NCBI GenBank assembly: GCA_963676435.2
Contig: CAXXOZ010000021.1
Coordinates: forward strand, 1-64,000
DNA: 64,000 nt
Source: CAXXOZ01 sp963676435
GTDB lineage: Bacteria; Bacillota; Clostridia; Lachnospirales; Lachnospiraceae
Reading direction: 5' to 3'
Below the pieces are notes generated by a model. That model worked only from the letters and a program-made list of their open reading frames with translations, was not told the origin of the DNA and did not search any database. Positions 46,460-54,185 of this stretch are shown here, piece by piece; positions within the stretch are counted from its first letter, which is position 1, and every line of letters begins with the position of its first letter. The translations under genes were made by a program, and so were the position numbers.

Positions 46460-46501
46460 CTGTTCACAAATTTATAATAATAATTTCAGGAGGTGTTATG
46501 T

Positions 46502-48274
46502 ATGAGCGCAGTTGACACACTATGGGTACTATTAGGTGCCGCACTAGTATTCTTTATGCAGGCAGGATTTGCAATGGTTGAAACGGGATTTACCAGAGCA
46601 AAAAATGCAGGTAACATAATTATGAAAAATCTTATGGACTTCTCAGCAGGAACAATAGTTTATTGGTTAATAGGATTTGGTATCATGTACGGAGAGAACA
46701 AAGCAATCAATGCTTTATTTGGAACTTTAACTCCAGCAGTTAGTCAGTCTACAGACTGGACATCATTAATCTTCCAGACAGTATTCTGTGCTACAGCAGC
46801 AACAATCGTATCAGGAGCAATGGCAGAAAGAACAAAGTTCAAATCATATTTGATTTACTCAATCGTTCTTAGTGCAATCGTTTATCCTATCTCAGGACAT
46901 TGGATCTGGGGTGGTGGCTGGTTAGCTAGCCTTGGAACAGAAGGTGGACTACTTTCAGGATTGGGAGCTTATGGATTCCATGACTTTGCAGGATCTACAG
47001 TAGTACATATGGTTGGTGGTGTTGCCGCATTAGTAGGTGCTAAAATATTAGGAGCACGTATTGGAAAATATGGCAAAGACGGAAAAGCAAGAGCTATTCC
47101 AGGACATTCATTAACATTAGGAGCTTTAGGTGTATTCATTCTTTGGTTTGGATGGTTCGGATTTAACGGAGCTTCATCATTAGCAATGGAAGGTCTTACA
47201 ACAAATGTTCCTAGAATCTTTGTAACAACAAACGTAGCTGCAGCAGTAGCAGCAGTAGCAGTAATGGCTATCACTTGGATTAAATACAAAAAACCTGATG
47301 TTTCTATGACACTTAATGGTGCATTAGCAGGTCTTGTAGCAATCACAGCTGGTTGTTCTACAGTAACAGTAACAGGTGCAGCAATTATCGGTTTAATAGC
47401 AGGTATCTTCGTAGTATTTGGTATCGAATTTATAGATAAAGTTCTTAAAATTGACGATCCAGTTGGAGCAGTTGGTGTACACGGTATCTCAGGTGCACTT
47501 GGAACAATTTTAGTAGGTGTATTTGCTTACTACGATCCATATACAGATGCAGACGTTTTAGTATCAGGTGGCGGTCTTGGTCTTGTATACGGCGGTGGCG
47601 GAGCTCAGTTATTAGTTCAGATCATTGGTGTAGTAGCTGTAGCAGTATATGTAGCAATCGTTATGGGTATCGTTTTCAAAGTTATCAAAGCAACAGTTGG
47701 CTTAAGAGTTTCTATGGAAGATGAAATCGAAGGATTAGATACAACAGAACATGGTTTAGCAGCAGCTTACTCTGATTTCGTTACAGCTCCAAGCATTCTT
47801 CCATCATCAAAAGCTCCAGAAGTTAAAATGGTTGATGGTAAAGTAGCAGTTGAAGAAGCAGTACCTGTACAGGTATTACCAGCTGAAGGAAATGTAGCAT
47901 CAGATGTTAAAATATCAAAACTTTCAATTATCTGTAAACAGAACAGACTTGAACTATTGAAAGAAGCTTTAAATGAAGTAGGAGTAACAGGACTTACTGT
48001 AACTCAAGTGTTAGGATGCGGAGTACAAAAAGGTTATGCAGAATACTATCGTGGAAATCCAGTAGAATTAACACTTCTTCCTAAAATACAAGTGGATGTA
48101 GTTGTAAGCAAAGTACCAGTAAAAGATGTGGTAGAAGCAGCTACAAAAGCACTATACACAGGCAGCATTGGTGATGGTAAAATCTTCATTTACGATGTTG
48201 AAAATGTAATCAAGGTTAGAACTGGTGAACAGGGATATGAAGCCCTTCAGGGTGATGATTCCTTAACTGTTTAA
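46502..48274 (+). CDS. Ammonium transporter fused to a PII signalling domain
   Basis: 590-residue protein. Residues 1-~415 are an Amt/Rh channel with 11 expected transmembrane segments and both pore histidines (DFAGSTVVHMVGG and VGVHGISGALG). A ~50-residue linker (EVKMVDGKVAVEEAVPVQVL) leads to a complete PII domain (~469-590): T-loop base VQKGYAEYYRG, LLPKIQVDVVV, B-loop TGSIGDGKIF, C-loop VRTGEQG. Gln39 and Lys58 equivalents are kept, but the Tyr51 position is Val, so uridylylation is not expected. ATG 46502 has AGGAGG 8 bases upstream. Confidence 0.93.
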   Translation: MSAVDTLWVLLGAALVFFMQAGFAMVETGFTRAKNAGNIIMKNLMDFSAGTIVYWLIGFGIMYGENKAINALFGTLTPAVSQSTDWTSLIFQTVFCATAATIVSGAMAERTKFKSYLIYSIVLSAIVYPISGHWIWGGGWLASLGTEGGLLSGLGAYGFHDFAGSTVVHMVGGVAALVGAKILGARIGKYGKDGKARAIPGHSLTLGALGVFILWFGWFGFNGASSLAMEGLTTNVPRIFVTTNVAAAVAAVAVMAITWIKYKKPDVSMTLNGALAGLVAITAGCSTVTVTGAAIIGLIAGIFVVFGIEFIDKVLKIDDPVGAVGVHGISGALGTILVGVFAYYDPYTDADVLVSGGGLGLVYGGGGAQLLVQIIGVVAVAVYVAIVMGIVFKVIKATVGLRVSMEDEIEGLDTTEHGLAAAYSDFVTAPSILPSSKAPEVKMVDGKVAVEEAVPVQVLPAEGNVASDVKISKLSIICKQNRLELLKEALNEVGVTGLTVTQVLGCGVQKGYAEYYRGNPVELTLLPKIQVDVVVSKVPVKDVVEAATKALYTGSIGDGKIFIYDVENVIKVRTGEQGYEALQGDDSLTV

Positions 48275-48294
48275 CATAGTTTTCCCAAACTAAG

Positions 48295-48322
48295 AAAAGA
48301 CCTCTATATAGGGGTCTTTTTT
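48295..48322 (+). terminator. amt terminator
   Basis: AAAAGACC / GGGTCTTTT hairpin with a TCTATATAG loop and T-run, 20 bases past the amt stop. Confidence 0.88.
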
Positions 48323-48400
48323 CTATGTTATAATAAATATAAATTTATTGTTGACTCTACCCTTAGAGGATACCTTATCATAAACATAAGGAGAAATGTT

Positions 48401-49210
48401 ATGTATCGAATCGGAGATTTTTCAAAACTAACTAAAACTTCTATTAAAGCTCTACGCTATTACGAAGATGTAGGTTTGTTAAAACCAGAGTTTAAAGATC
48501 CTGTAAACATGTACAGATTCTACTCTAGCAAACAGTTAATTAAATTACATCAAATTCACGCCTATAGACAGGCAGGATTATCTATTGAAGAAATAAAGAA
48601 GATATTTAACGGTCATAATTCACTAGATATTCTAGAGCAAAGAAAGACAATGTTATGTAATGAAATGTCTCATATAAATAGCCAGATCTCTCAAATAGAA
48701 TTCATACTTTCAGGTAAAGAGGAGGAGTCAATAATGAAATACAGTGTAATAGTAAAACAAACCCCAGAATGTATCGTTTATTACAAAGAAATGAATATAA
48801 CAAGTTATGATGATTATTTTACCGAAATTCCCAAAATAGGAGAAGAGGTAACAAAAGCAAATCCAGACTTAAAATGTCTAATTCCAGAATACTGTTTTAT
48901 AAGATATCTCGATGGAGAATATAAAGAAAAAGATTTTCGCATCGAGTATTGTGAAGCTGTAGAAAAAATGGGCAACGAAACAGAAACAATAAAATTCAAA
49001 AAAATCGATTCTGTAACTGCTGCTTGTGTACTTCATAAGGGACCATACTCTGATTTAAGAAAAGCTTATGCTTTTATAATGGATTGGGTAGAAAAAAATG
49101 ATTATAAGATATCAGAAAGTCCTAGAGAAAGTTATATTGACGGTATTTGGAATAAAGAAGATCCTAAAGAATGGTTAACAGAGATTCAAATACCAATTGT
49201 TAAAAAGTAA
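48401..49210 (+). CDS. MerR-family regulator with GyrI-like effector domain
   Basis: 269-residue BmrR-like regulator. N-terminal MerR HTH (~1-70: YRIGDFSKLTKTSIKALRYY, DPVNMYRFYSSKQLIKL), coiled-coil dimer helix (~75-110), and GyrI/AraC-E-type ligand domain (~115-269: IVKQTPECIVYYKEM, VLHKGPYSDLRKAYAFIMDW). Probably senses a small lipophilic molecule and untwists a target promoter. Monocistronic; its target is not adjacent. Confidence 0.92.
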   Translation: MYRIGDFSKLTKTSIKALRYYEDVGLLKPEFKDPVNMYRFYSSKQLIKLHQIHAYRQAGLSIEEIKKIFNGHNSLDILEQRKTMLCNEMSHINSQISQIEFILSGKEEESIMKYSVIVKQTPECIVYYKEMNITSYDDYFTEIPKIGEEVTKANPDLKCLIPEYCFIRYLDGEYKEKDFRIEYCEAVEKMGNETETIKFKKIDSVTAACVLHKGPYSDLRKAYAFIMDWVEKNDYKISESPRESYIDGIWNKEDPKEWLTEIQIPIVKK

Positions 49211-49218
49211 TTCTAAAG

Positions 49219-49257
49219 AAACCCAGAGTCTTGTTTAAATTGACTCTGGGGTTTTTT
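49219..49257. terminator. Terminator after the MerR gene (likely bidirectional)
   Basis: AAACCCAGAGTC / GACTCTGGGGTTT stem with an 11-base loop and T-run. The convergent dehydrogenase gene ends 2 bases further on. Confidence 0.88.
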
Positions 49258-49259
49258 CA

Positions 49260-50375
49260 TTAATCTTCAAATGGAAACTTATACTGATTTAAACCATATT
49301 CATCCCTGACAGCTATAAGCTCTTTTTGTACAGCTTCATTTATAGGTACTCCACTGTCTTTTCTTGTAAGCCACACATCATGCTCTTTTTCTCCAGCAGT
49401 GTATATTCTGTCCTGTCCTGGTGCTTTTTGAGAAGCTCTTAGCTCTCTTAATATGTCCCCTGCTGTCTTCTTAAACTCTTCATGTCCCATGAATGCTTCT
49501 GTATCAATAGCCATAAAGAAGTGTCCAAGGTGATAAGGAACTTTTTCTCCATTTTTTCCAACACCTGATAACGCACTTAAAAAATTCCCCTGCTGTAAAG
49601 CCGCTGAAAGAACCTCTACAACCACAGCATAGCTATAACCTTTATATCCACCTAGCTCTTCACCTATACCACCAAGAGGTGATAAAGCAGCTTTCCCAGT
49701 AGTAAGGTCAATAAGTATTTGATCTGAATCTGTAAGAGCACTACCATCTCTTCCAATAACCTGTCCTGCTGGTGTATCTTTTCCTATTCTAGCATAGTAT
49801 TCTATTTTTCCTCTTTGTGTAATCGATGTTGCACAGTCAATAATAAACGGGAAGTCTTCATCCGTAGGAAAACCTATGGTCAAAGGATTTGTTCCAAGCA
49901 TATTTTCAACACCAAATGTAGGTGCAATTGAAGGTCTTGCGTTCGTACCTGTTATACCTATACATCCTTCTTTGATAGCCATAGATGGATAATATCCTGC
50001 TATTCCATAGTGACAGGAATTTCTAACTGCAACCATTCCCATTCCATACTCTTTTGCCTTTTCTATAGCCATCTGCATCGATTTATATCCGATTACCTGA
50101 CCCATTCCATCGTGTCCATCTACTACTGCTGTAGTTTTAGTTTCTCTTACAACTTCAAATTCTGTTACAGGTTTCTGAATACCTGCTTTAATTCTATCAA
50201 TATAAATTGGTTTAAATCTGTTTACACCATGAGATTCTATCCCTCTTTTATCTGATTCCATTAATATATCTGCACAGATCTGTGCATCCCCATCTGGTAC
50301 CCCTACTGTTTTAAATACGTCAGTCATAAAATTAAATATAGTATCCCAATCTACGATGTTATTTTTTACTGCCAT
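49260..50375 (-). CDS. Malate/L-lactate (Ldh_2 family) dehydrogenase
   Basis: 371-residue NAD(P)-dependent 2-hydroxyacid oxidoreductase of the YlbC/ComC/MDH-2 family, distinct from the Rossmann-fold LDH/MDH. Family segments are ESDKRGIESHGVNRF, catalytic-type VAVRNSCHYGIAGYYPSMAI, TNARPSIAPTFGVENMLGTN, and GYKGYSYAVVVEVLSAAL. Substrate may be malate, sulfolactate, ureidoglycolate or similar. ATG 50375 follows AGGAGG; the open frame extends 16 codons upstream. Monocistronic. Confidence 0.9.
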   Translation of the reverse strand: MAVKNNIVDWDTIFNFMTDVFKTVGVPDGDAQICADILMESDKRGIESHGVNRFKPIYIDRIKAGIQKPVTEFEVVRETKTTAVVDGHDGMGQVIGYKSMQMAIEKAKEYGMGMVAVRNSCHYGIAGYYPSMAIKEGCIGITGTNARPSIAPTFGVENMLGTNPLTIGFPTDEDFPFIIDCATSITQRGKIEYYARIGKDTPAGQVIGRDGSALTDSDQILIDLTTGKAALSPLGGIGEELGGYKGYSYAVVVEVLSAALQQGNFLSALSGVGKNGEKVPYHLGHFFMAIDTEAFMGHEEFKKTAGDILRELRASQKAPGQDRIYTAGEKEHDVWLTRKDSGVPINEAVQKELIAVRDEYGLNQYKFPFED

Positions 50376-50456
50376 TATTTTTCCTCCTGTTATATAAAAT
50401 ATAAACTCATGTACATTATCCATAAAAACAAGGGTTTTGGCAAGTGGTATGATTAA

Positions 50457-50496
50457 AAAAAAGAGGCTAATCTGATATTATCCGACGCCTCTTTTT
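50457..50496 (-). terminator. Terminator of lipoprotein L1 gene
   Basis: Minus strand AAAAAGAGGC / GCC(T)CTTTTT stem with a long AT-rich loop and T-tail, 16 bases after the stop at 50512. Confidence 0.75.
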
Positions 50497-50511
50497 ATAA
50501 CAGAAAATCTT

Positions 50512-51519
50512 TTATTTCTGTAACAATCTTAAATCGTACTTAATAAAGGATAAGTCTTCGGTTGAATCTCCTTCGAAATTAGTTCCGATATTATTTGCTA
50601 CAGAAATATATAAAACATTTTCTGATAACACAATAATATCTCTAAAGTCTGTTCCGTTCCCATTTATATATTTACACTCATCAGACTTTATCACTTCTAC
50701 TGTTGTACCATCATCTAATTTTGTTTTAAATAATCCTTTCCTGTTTACTGTATAATAATAATCATCGTATATATATCCGGGGCCACTAAAAGTGAACCCT
50801 TCTACTATTTCCGAATTAAGTTCATATAGCTTTTCACCATTATAAATATCAAATGCAGTCAACGCTCTATTATAGGGATCAAAAAGAAAAATCATGTTAT
50901 TATATACATCTTTTGTTAATAAATTAGCTTTATGTATCGAACAATCTGATACAATTTCTATAGAAAATGGATTTACTTGAATCAACCTAGTATAATCATT
51001 TTTACCATCTTGGGTAACACTATAAGCTATTAATATATTTCCATTTTCTAAAATAAATGGATCGATTTTTTCAAAATCCAAGATATCATAATCATCTTTT
51101 ATCTCTACAAAGTCAAATAAATCAAAATAGAAAACCACCTTTTCTTTTTTAATGCCTAAAAATCCAATTGTTTTTCTTTCTACATCTTCAAAAAAATATA
51201 CCAACATTTTTAATTCATTATCACCAGCAAAACCTTTTTGTTTTTGCAGGCTAACATATTCCGTATATGAGTTATCAGGTATGTCAAATTTTTGTGATTT
51301 ATTTTGATCAATATTAAATATTTCAAGCCCAGAAATATCTTTTATAAAAAAAGTACATACTTCATTATCTTCATTTAAAAACATTTCTCCATACTTTTGA
51401 TCAACTGGATTATATTTTAAATCATATATCACTTTTTCAAAATCTGTTTCAGATTGACTACATGATACTAGAATACTTATTAAAAATAGAAAAAATATAA
51501 TCACTAATATTCTTTTCAT
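50512..51519 (-). CDS. Lipoprotein L1, beta-propeller-like, paralogue of L2 and L3
   Basis: 335-residue lipoprotein, lipobox LVSC (Cys20). The mature part consists of short beta-strand repeats with no enzyme motif. Two segments are shared with L3: MFLNEDNEVCTFF (MFFNSENELCVYF in L3) and, near the C-terminus, YTVNRKGLFKTKLDDGT (also in L2 and L3). I do not recognise a named family; the repeats suggest a propeller. A fragment of the protease C-terminal domain lies 29 bases upstream, mirroring the protease-L3 order. Confidence 0.85.
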   Translation of the reverse strand: MKRILVIIFFLFLISILVSCSQSETDFEKVIYDLKYNPVDQKYGEMFLNEDNEVCTFFIKDISGLEIFNIDQNKSQKFDIPDNSYTEYVSLQKQKGFAGDNELKMLVYFFEDVERKTIGFLGIKKEKVVFYFDLFDFVEIKDDYDILDFEKIDPFILENGNILIAYSVTQDGKNDYTRLIQVNPFSIEIVSDCSIHKANLLTKDVYNNMIFLFDPYNRALTAFDIYNGEKLYELNSEIVEGFTFSGPGYIYDDYYYTVNRKGLFKTKLDDGTTVEVIKSDECKYINGNGTDFRDIIVLSENVLYISVANNIGTNFEGDSTEDLSFIKYDLRLLQK

Positions 51520-51548
51520 TTTTCACTCTTACCTCTTTAATTTTTCTG

Positions 51549-51692
51549 CTAATTTGTATTTAATGCTTGAGTAAAATTATAGTTAAATAAATGAAGCGTG
51601 AATTTCCCATTTGCATTTGCATTATATGCATTCTTTAAATCATATACTGGTGTCAATGAGTAAGCACTTATATATATGAGGTTTTCGAGCAT
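51549..51692 (-). pseudogene. Fragment of the S8-protease C-terminal domain
   Basis: 47-codon open frame (MLENLIYISAYSLTPVYDLK onward, ending TQALNTN). The part PVYDLKNAYN...FTLHLFNYNF lines up with the last residues of the protease at 54186 (PRYDILNGYN...YTLKNWSYYW): shared YD, N, YN, TL and aromatic positions. It has no ribosome binding site and no catalytic part. It is followed by lipoprotein L1 in the same order as the intact pair, so it is read as a relic of a lost protease copy. Confidence 0.5.
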
Positions 51693-51730
51693 GCGGATGT
51701 TTTTTTACATAAGGGTTGCATTTATTCCTT

Positions 51731-52711
51731 TTAATAAATTTCGTATTTTATTATTCTAACTGTTTCTTCTGTGCCTTCATCATTAAATTCATTTACTTTC
51801 AAAACATATATTTCTTTTTGATTTACGACAAAAATATCCGGCATGTAGTTTCTCGGATTATATGCAATATGTTTAGCCTCTGAAGCACTTATAATACACT
51901 CCCAATTCAATTCTTCATATTTAGTTCTATATATTCCCGTATCATTAACTGTATACCAATATCTATCATATAATCCAAATTTACTAGTTCCAAAATCCTC
52001 ATCTTTTTCACATCCTGGTGACTTATTTTCAATATCTATTTCTCCAGTACTATTATTATAAAAAAATATATTTCCTTCATAATCATTCGTAAAAACTGTA
52101 TGTTTTTCAGTTATAAATAGAACATTCAAATAGTCTCCTTCTTCAGTATACAATTCATGTTCAACACTATTAACTAATTCTTTTGTAAATGGATCTATTT
52201 CAAGGACTTTTATTGTTCTATCGAAATGAATTGTAAGCATGACATTACCGTTTATAAGGGGATATATTTCTCCCCCTTTAGCTGGCCACCAAGCACCTAC
52301 GTCCCAATCTACATATTCACCTGAAAACTTCTCTGTTGTTATTCCTTCTATATCTGAAAGATATACTTTATAAATCTGCTCTCCATTTTTATTTTTTTCA
52401 ATGTACCAGTCTTCAATGTTAGCATCTTCTTCATTGTAACTATTATCAAAATAGAAAACAATTTTTCCTTCTTCTAAAAGATATACATCTTGTGAAAAAC
52501 TATCCACAAAAACAATTTCATCTTCATCATTTTCAGTAAGACTCATAAAAATTGCCGATTCATCAAGTTCAGGATTGTGTTGTTCTTTGAATACAACCTC
52601 TTCATTGATTTTTTCATTATTTGTTAATGTTTTATTATTTCGCTCACACGCTGTAAAAAATAATATTTGTACAATAAACATCATAAAAAAATATACTTTT
52701 ACCTTTTTCAT
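51731..52711 (-). CDS. Lipoprotein L2, beta-propeller-like, paralogue of L1 and L3
   Basis: 326-residue lipoprotein, lipobox FTAC (Cys22), very acidic and Asn-rich mature part with short beta-strand repeats. The segment RYWYTVNDTGIYRTKYEELN matches YTVNRKGLFKTK of L1 and MVNKSGIYKAQY of L3, and a final RIIKYEIY resembles the ends of the others. No enzyme motif. It is preceded by a 14-codon relic of the protease end and then an intron-like fragment. Function unknown; an envelope role is inferred from the lipobox only. Confidence 0.85.
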   Translation of the reverse strand: MKKVKVYFFMMFIVQILFFTACERNNKTLTNNEKINEEVVFKEQHNPELDESAIFMSLTENDEDEIVFVDSFSQDVYLLEEGKIVFYFDNSYNEEDANIEDWYIEKNKNGEQIYKVYLSDIEGITTEKFSGEYVDWDVGAWWPAKGGEIYPLINGNVMLTIHFDRTIKVLEIDPFTKELVNSVEHELYTEEGDYLNVLFITEKHTVFTNDYEGNIFFYNNSTGEIDIENKSPGCEKDEDFGTSKFGLYDRYWYTVNDTGIYRTKYEELNWECIISASEAKHIAYNPRNYMPDIFVVNQKEIYVLKVNEFNDEGTEETVRIIKYEIY

Positions 52712-52730
52712 TATTATTTTCCTAAATTTT

Positions 52731-52775
52731 TTTAATAATTTAAAGCCTGGTTATAAAAATCATAGAAATATTTCA
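52731..52775 (-). pseudogene. Relic of a protease C-terminus in front of L2
   Basis: A 14-codon frame (MKYFYDFYNQALNY, then stop) 20 bases before L2. The ending FYNQALNY resembles the end of the 51549-51692 fragment (FNYNFTQALNTN). Too short to stand alone; supported mainly by occupying the same place before a paralogous lipoprotein. Confidence 0.3.
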
Positions 52776-52780
52776 TTTTC

Positions 52781-52891
52781 CTTCAGATTCCAACTCGCGA
52801 TGGACACCCTTGCATTTGGCTATGTGTTTCCTACTACAAAGGCAAACTCGAGACTATCACTAGTAAGTGTTCGCCCATGCTGGGTGAACAC
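52781..52891 (-). mobile_element. Probable group II intron 5' fragment
   Basis: Minus strand begins GTGTTCACCC directly after the T-run of a terminator-like sequence. It contains GCAAGGGTGTCCATC and GAGTTGGAATCTGAAGG, pieces I recall from domain I of clostridial group II introns. No reverse transcriptase, domain V or VI remains. Insertion just behind a terminator T-run is typical of class C introns. The rest is deleted up to the L2 upstream relic. Confidence 0.45.
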
Positions 52892-53015
52892 AAAAAACCT
52901 CCGAAATCTTTTCATTCTCTTATAGACTAAACACGGATCCATAAACTTTATAAAAACTAGAAATACTTATAATTAGGAGGTCCTATGGTGCTCTGATATT
53001 GTTTCGTATAAGATT
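52892..53015 (-). repeat. Degenerate repeat, copy B
   Basis: Related to 56281-56400 in the same orientation. Both run from AAAAAACCTCC-(A/G)-AAATCTTTTCA through TTCTCTTA to TATAA-(C/T)-TAG and TGCTCT, roughly 60-65% alike by eye. Copy B lacks one arm of the terminator hairpin present in copy A. It lies downstream of L3. The remaining gap 53016-53059 shows nothing further. Confidence 0.45.
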
Positions 53016-53059
53016 TTCATAAAAATTTTTGATTTTTATATTCTTAGCTCAGAAATTAT

Positions 53060-54166
53060 TTAGAACTCATATCTAACATAACATTTAATTGAAGCATAAC
53101 CAGCACTATCTGGAATTGAAACTTCAACATAAGCAACATTTTCACTATTAGAAACTATCCTATAACCCAATTCTTTAGAAGAAATAAACTCATTTAATTT
53201 TTCTTCACTAACAACATCACTCAAAATATTCTTAAACGCTGAAGTATTACTTAGAAAGTTAGTATCCATCTGATTTAAAACACATTCAAAACTATCATCA
53301 CTATATTGAGCTTTATAAATGCCACTTTTGTTCACCATTAAAATTTCCTGATCAGTACAATAAATATCTAAACTTTCGTCCCACGAATTAACACTGGTTA
53401 AATTTAATCCTGTCTCAATCTCCTTTATAATATTTCCATTAGATATATCTACAGATATTACTTTATCCCCTTTCTGAGAAATACCAATCAATGTATTACC
53501 TGTAACTTTTTTAGGAAAAAATGAATATGAAAATGAATTCAAAACTTCCTCATTCAACGCATCAACTATTACTACCCAGTTAGAATAAACTCCTCCTACT
53601 AAAACACAAATTTTTCCATCTTCCATTGGAATTATTTTTATTGATGTAAAATCTAAGTTCAATTGATCTTTTAGTAACGATGAAATGCAAATATTAAATA
53701 AAGCATTTCCATTTTGATCACTACAAATAACATAAAAGCCTTCCGAATAACTTTCACCTATTTGATAACACAAATACATATTTCCCATCGAATCCATATT
53801 TAATATTGATTCTCTCCATAAAACTTTTTTAAAATTCAAATCTTTTATTAATGTATTTATTTTTTCCGAAACTTCTGGATTGAATATTTCATTTTTAGAA
53901 ATATTATAAAGTTTTGTTGTATAATTATTTTCAAAATAGACGCATAGTTCATTTTCTGAATTAAAAAACATATCTGAAAACTGTGTTTCTCCACTCGCTA
54001 TATAGTTAGCTGATATGAATACGCCTTTTTCAGTTTCAGTACTTATAGTTTTAGTTACTTGAATTGAATCTAAATCATTTTCTTCTACACAACCAATTAA
54101 AAAAGACAAAATTATAACTAAAAACAATAGTTTTACAAAAATATCAGTTCTTTCATTTTTCATCAT
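53060..54166 (-). CDS. Lipoprotein L3, beta-propeller-like, partner of the S8 protease
   Basis: 368-residue lipoprotein with lipobox LIGC (Cys26) after a slightly long charged N-terminus. Mature part of short beta-strand repeats; MFFNSENELCVYF and MVNKSGIYKAQYSDD are shared with L1, the second also with L2. No catalytic motif. Starts 19 bases after the protease stop and is therefore probably co-transcribed. A propeller lipoprotein beside a secreted protease could be an inhibitor, immunity factor or substrate receptor; none of these is shown. Confidence 0.85.
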   Translation of the reverse strand: MMKNERTDIFVKLLFLVIILSFLIGCVEENDLDSIQVTKTISTETEKGVFISANYIASGETQFSDMFFNSENELCVYFENNYTTKLYNISKNEIFNPEVSEKINTLIKDLNFKKVLWRESILNMDSMGNMYLCYQIGESYSEGFYVICSDQNGNALFNICISSLLKDQLNLDFTSIKIIPMEDGKICVLVGGVYSNWVVIVDALNEEVLNSFSYSFFPKKVTGNTLIGISQKGDKVISVDISNGNIIKEIETGLNLTSVNSWDESLDIYCTDQEILMVNKSGIYKAQYSDDSFECVLNQMDTNFLSNTSAFKNILSDVVSEEKLNEFISSKELGYRIVSNSENVAYVEVSIPDSAGYASIKCYVRYEF

Positions 54167-54185
54167 ATTTTTTCCTTATCGTATA

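Noticed and set aside
46969..47346. 125-codon minus-strand frame inside amt
   Set aside because: It is the complement of conserved Amt coding sequence, with no ribosome binding site; a shadow of the real gene.
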